The notes beneath the pieces are model-generated. The model had not been told where the DNA came from. It ran no database searches and saw only the letters and a program-made list of their open reading frames with translations. This document shows, piece by piece, positions 60,570 through 64,000 of a stretch of DNA of 64,000 nt. The position numbers were made by a program, and so were the translations under genes. How positions within the stretch are numbered: the first letter of the stretch is position 1; each line of letters starts with the position of its first letter. The DNA lies in the NCBI RefSeq assembly GCF_023856365.1, contig NC_064548.1, positions 22,926,461 through 22,990,460 of the forward strand. The letters are read 5' to 3'. This stretch comes from Brienomyrus brachyistius (Eukaryota > Chordata > Actinopteri > Osteoglossiformes > Mormyridae).

Positions 60570-63500
60570 CCATTAGCCACAAAACAAACTGGTTTTTCAC
60601 CTAATGTGCAGTGCGTTGAATGTAAGCATGTGCTGAGCGACGCACTAAATCACTCATTGGAGGAGGAGGGCAGCCAGAGATGTAGCAGAGATCGTGTTTA
60701 TGCTCATCATTTGTATATCTCAGGCCTTTGTGGCATTTAAAAAAATATATAATTCATTCACATGAATATATTTCCATCAGCGTTTGTCTGTTTTGGACTC
60801 TTGGTATAAATCTGTCAACGGGGGCTTTGACGGGTATAAATAATGTGGGCTGTCATTTTTTTAACAGTAGTCTTGCTACAGAAACTACCAGTAGGGCCCT
60901 GATTTTGAGACCACAGCGGCCCAGTTGGGGATCGGGTCAGAGCCTTTTCTGTCATGGGCTGTTAAACTCCGTTTCAATCCAGTTGGGTCCCCGAAGAATT
61001 CAGTTTAATTTTTGTTTGATTCTTGCTCGAATTGGCGTTTAGAGGTAATTCTGCAGGGGCCTAGTCATTAATACTCACCCACTTAGCCGTAAGATGATGA
61101 GGTCTTTCAGTCGCCCCCGTTCCCTCTGCGGACAGCAGCAGATCATTGCGATAAACAGCAGTTACAGCATGAAGCAGTGCTCTCCCGTTTTAGTTATGAT
61201 GGATACTAATAAGGTCTCCAGTGCCCTCGAAGGAGATGCATGATGTCTAATACATCTCAGAATCTTTTTTTTTGCTATAAAATATCACTTTAAATGAAAG
61301 GAGGTTACAGTCCCATGTACTTTCAACCACTGGCTGGTTATACTGGCTCTCAAGCAGGCGATGACCCAGAGATGGAGTGAGCACTGCCTCTGGTGTCCAG
61401 TGAGCAGTGAGTGCATTAGTTGTTGGATGTCTAGCCAAGGTTAGTCGAAGTCATGTTTCAGCCAAGCTTACACAGATAGGCCGCCAAGTGTGACAGGAGA
61501 ATGACATGCTCCTTGGTGTTGCATCAGTCCCTGTAAGTTGACTTTCCGTACGATGCATTTGTCCTTGTCATGGGACATGCATTAGTCATAAATGGAGCTA
61601 AATGGGCTGCGTATCAAGGTTGACTGTGGCTTGCAAGACACACACATTTATCACCAACTGACCGAGGTTCACATCTTCAGTTCAAATATCGTATCTTCTA
61701 GGAGTTTCGAAGAACCTGAACTGAAAGTCAATCAGAACCGAAATATGTACAACTTTTTAAATTGGATCCTCAATCTACTACTAATGCTGTGGGATCAACA
61801 TCCGGAGATGTCAGACTGGTTGTGATCACGGCTGACTGTTCCACACACCGCACAAAAACGCTTCAACCAACCAACAAAGATGTTCTACCAACCAGTGGTA
61901 TGCAAACAAGGAGGAGTGCTGGCTTTGGTATCCCCAACTCCCCTGGCTGGGTCTGGATGTTTTTAGGGATCTGACTGTAAAAAGCATTTAGGACAGACCT
62001 AATTCCAGATTTTTCTTTCCATCACGTGGCCTGAGGGCTCAGTTGGACCAGAAGTCATGTTGTGATGACGTTGGTGCTGGACAACTAGCGATCAGCTGTC
62101 CTGTCTTTCTCGATCAAATCTTTTAGCGGAGAGTGTTGCAAGTGTCTTTTTTTTGTCTTCTAGATTGTTCTCTAGTCTAGGAACACGAGACTGTTAGATG
62201 TATGTGCTTGAGGTCATGCTGTTGATCTCTGGGTAAGGAGAGCCATGATTCATCACGTTCCAGTTGTGCTCCTGTAATTCTGTTCTCCGGGCATAATCCA
62301 GAACAAGAACTGCAATAGTAGACATATTACTTCTTCATTTTTTTCAACTTATAAATACTCCAGCTACTGCCATTTCGTACCCCTGTCTCCGACGCATTCG
62401 GTCGCTGTCAAATCCTGCAGCCGCCGTTGATTTTTCTGCAGCTCAGCGGTGCGGTTGAAGGGCGGCAATAATGTTTCATCTTTGTCTACTAGCCGACGTG
62501 CGTCTGTGAAGCCACGCGCTGCCGATCTGGCTCTCGGTTGCCATGGCGAATTCAGCATACGTGTCCGAGGAGCCCGTGCCCCCACCCTCTCTGTCTTCCC
62601 GGTAGCCTGCGTTGCTACACCCTCCAGCTTTTAGTGCCTCAGTAGGTCATTCTGCTGCACGGGAAAGCCGACGTTTGGCCCTGTAAGGAGATAATTACCC
62701 CCAGCGTGATTAGCATGAGGGCAGACTCCCCCCCCCCCCCCCCCCACGCGCATTTTTACATTTCAGTCGGCCCTGCCGTGGTACGCCTTGATCACTTTAT
62801 AGCTGCTTAACCCCTTGGTGCGCTGAATGACCCACTTTTTCCTTGGACGGGGGGCATTGTTTTCTGCCCGTGCTCTCTGGCAGCTGGGTGAGGAGCTGCT
62901 GATGTAGGTCCAGGGAAATATAAATGTCTCCCCTGGGATGTAAGCGGGGTGGCATTTAGGGCTCTCTATTCTTGGCTTATTCCGCGTTTTCATTGAGAAT
63001 ATCGTCTTCGTGGTGAAACACACTTTTTTTCCCCTAAAAATGTGCTATTTTTCAGTGTCCCAAATGGTAGCTTCTGTACTGAATTGCTTATGTACTGAAA
63101 TAGCATGCGTATACATACTCATCCCTCGTTAAGATTTTGAGCTTTTCGTCGATTGTGCTCTTGAAAGATTGAAAGAGTTAAACTCCTGTGTTGAGTGGGA
63201 AGTCGTGGGTTCAGTTTATTGATTTATTTGGCTCAGCCAGGGGTCCTGGTCGCTGTTTCTTAGCCCCTGGCTCCCCAAGCAGCCTGGCCTGCCTTCCTGC
63301 TCCCATATCTCCATGCGACGAAAAGCTGGGTCACGCCAGAGGTTGCCATCTGTCTTTGTGGCTCCCCCCTGCAGAGCAGCAGCGGAGGTGCTCCTGTGGG
63401 GAACGGCTACGCTAAGCGATCCGACAGGCCGTCATCCTTCATCGCAGGCTGGAGCGTCCCCCGCCGATAAGGACGAGAGGGGAAAGCTGGCGTTTAGCCT

Positions 63501-64000
63501 TTCTCACCTTTTCTGGCTGCCATTTTCGAATCGGAGTGGCATTAAAAACGGGACAGTGCCTCTTTGGAGAGTACCGAAATGTGTCGGTAGACTGTATCCT
63601 CTAGGCTTCCCAGCAGTGATGCACACTGGGCCTCGTAGCTGTGGAGGCTTCCTGATTTACACTTGAAGGAAATTTGCGTGCATTTCCTTGTTTCCTTTTC
63701 AGCAGTTCTCAGACGCATGTCGATCTGCCATTTTTTGTGTGTCGCCGTGGTTCTGAGAGACAGCACCCGCTTAGCTCATGAGCCCTTGGAATGAGCGGCT
63801 TTGCGTGTCCCTGCCAGCCCAATTTACAGACGGCGGGGCGCTGGGGGTGACGTGCCCGGACCTCGGGCCTGGCCCTCTCCTCCGCTCTTCCCGTATCCCA
63901 GGGAGATCGTCTGAGCTGGCTCATACACCGCGGCCCCCCCCAGCGCGCCACGCAACAGGGGTGGGAGCCCATCGTTAAATTTTAAACTGAGCCAGACAGT

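Larger units (their letters stand above)
51327..64000 (+). other. farp1: farp1 first coding intron, open at the window end
   Basis: No later FERM exon was found. The intron contains a minus-strand SINE fragment (53035-53160), C-runs (54015-54034, 56873-56888, 59107-59116, 62728-62745), a TG-linked repeat pair (56280-56833), a palindromic MITE (58161-58326), a short tandem repeat (60471-60569) and several AT-balanced stretches that could be conserved regulatory DNA. Long open frames such as 59053-59643 (-) are low-complexity and not gene-like. Confidence 0.7.

Overview
The window is nuclear DNA of a ray-finned fish, very probably a teleost. Intron-rich vertebrate genes are spaced by long non-coding stretches. 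The repeats are fish-type: tRNA-derived SINEs with a GGAT tail, LINE fragments, many MITEs and long poly-C runs. I cannot name the species. There are no prokaryotic features, operons, CRISPR arrays or viral genes.

All recognised genes lie on the + strand. (1) 1-12,032: no confident gene, only repeats and one unexplained reading frame on the - strand near 8.6-8.8 kb. (2) 12,033-18,900: lancl1, nine coding exons, intact, 405 aa. (3) 18,901-25,715: lancl1 3' UTR and spacer with MITEs. (4) 25,716-32,491: myl1, fast skeletal myosin essential light chain (MLC1f form), six exons, 192 aa, with a clear poly(A) signal. (5) 32,926-35,636: spacer with a LINE fragment and a degraded SINE. (6) 35,637-42,863: acadl, mitochondrial long-chain acyl-CoA dehydrogenase, eleven exons, 443 aa. 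(7) About 44.16-64.0 kb: the 5' end of a farp1-like gene, with a probable non-coding first exon, the first coding exon at 51,156-51,326, and a large intron that runs out of the window.

Exon joins were worked out by hand. Each join keeps frame, uses GT/AG sites and matches the vertebrate family from memory. lancl1, myl1 and acadl are neighbours in the same relative order and strand in tetrapods (human 2q34), so this is an old syntenic block. Farp1 next to it differs from human, where FARP1 is on 13q. The genes do not form one pathway: lancl1 is a glutathione/zinc LanC-like protein, myl1 is sarcomeric, acadl is in mitochondrial beta-oxidation, and farp1 is a neuronal RhoGEF scaffold.

I found no convincing new biological system. 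The observations most worth checking are an orphan frameshifted reading frame (8,609-8,826, -), a dispersed repeat pair (3.19 and 36.92 kb), all-C polypyrimidine tracts at two splice acceptors, a SINE tail with a perfect 12-bp target duplication just behind acadl, a long hairpin in myl1 intron 3, and long open frames on both strands at 46.7-47.5 kb.
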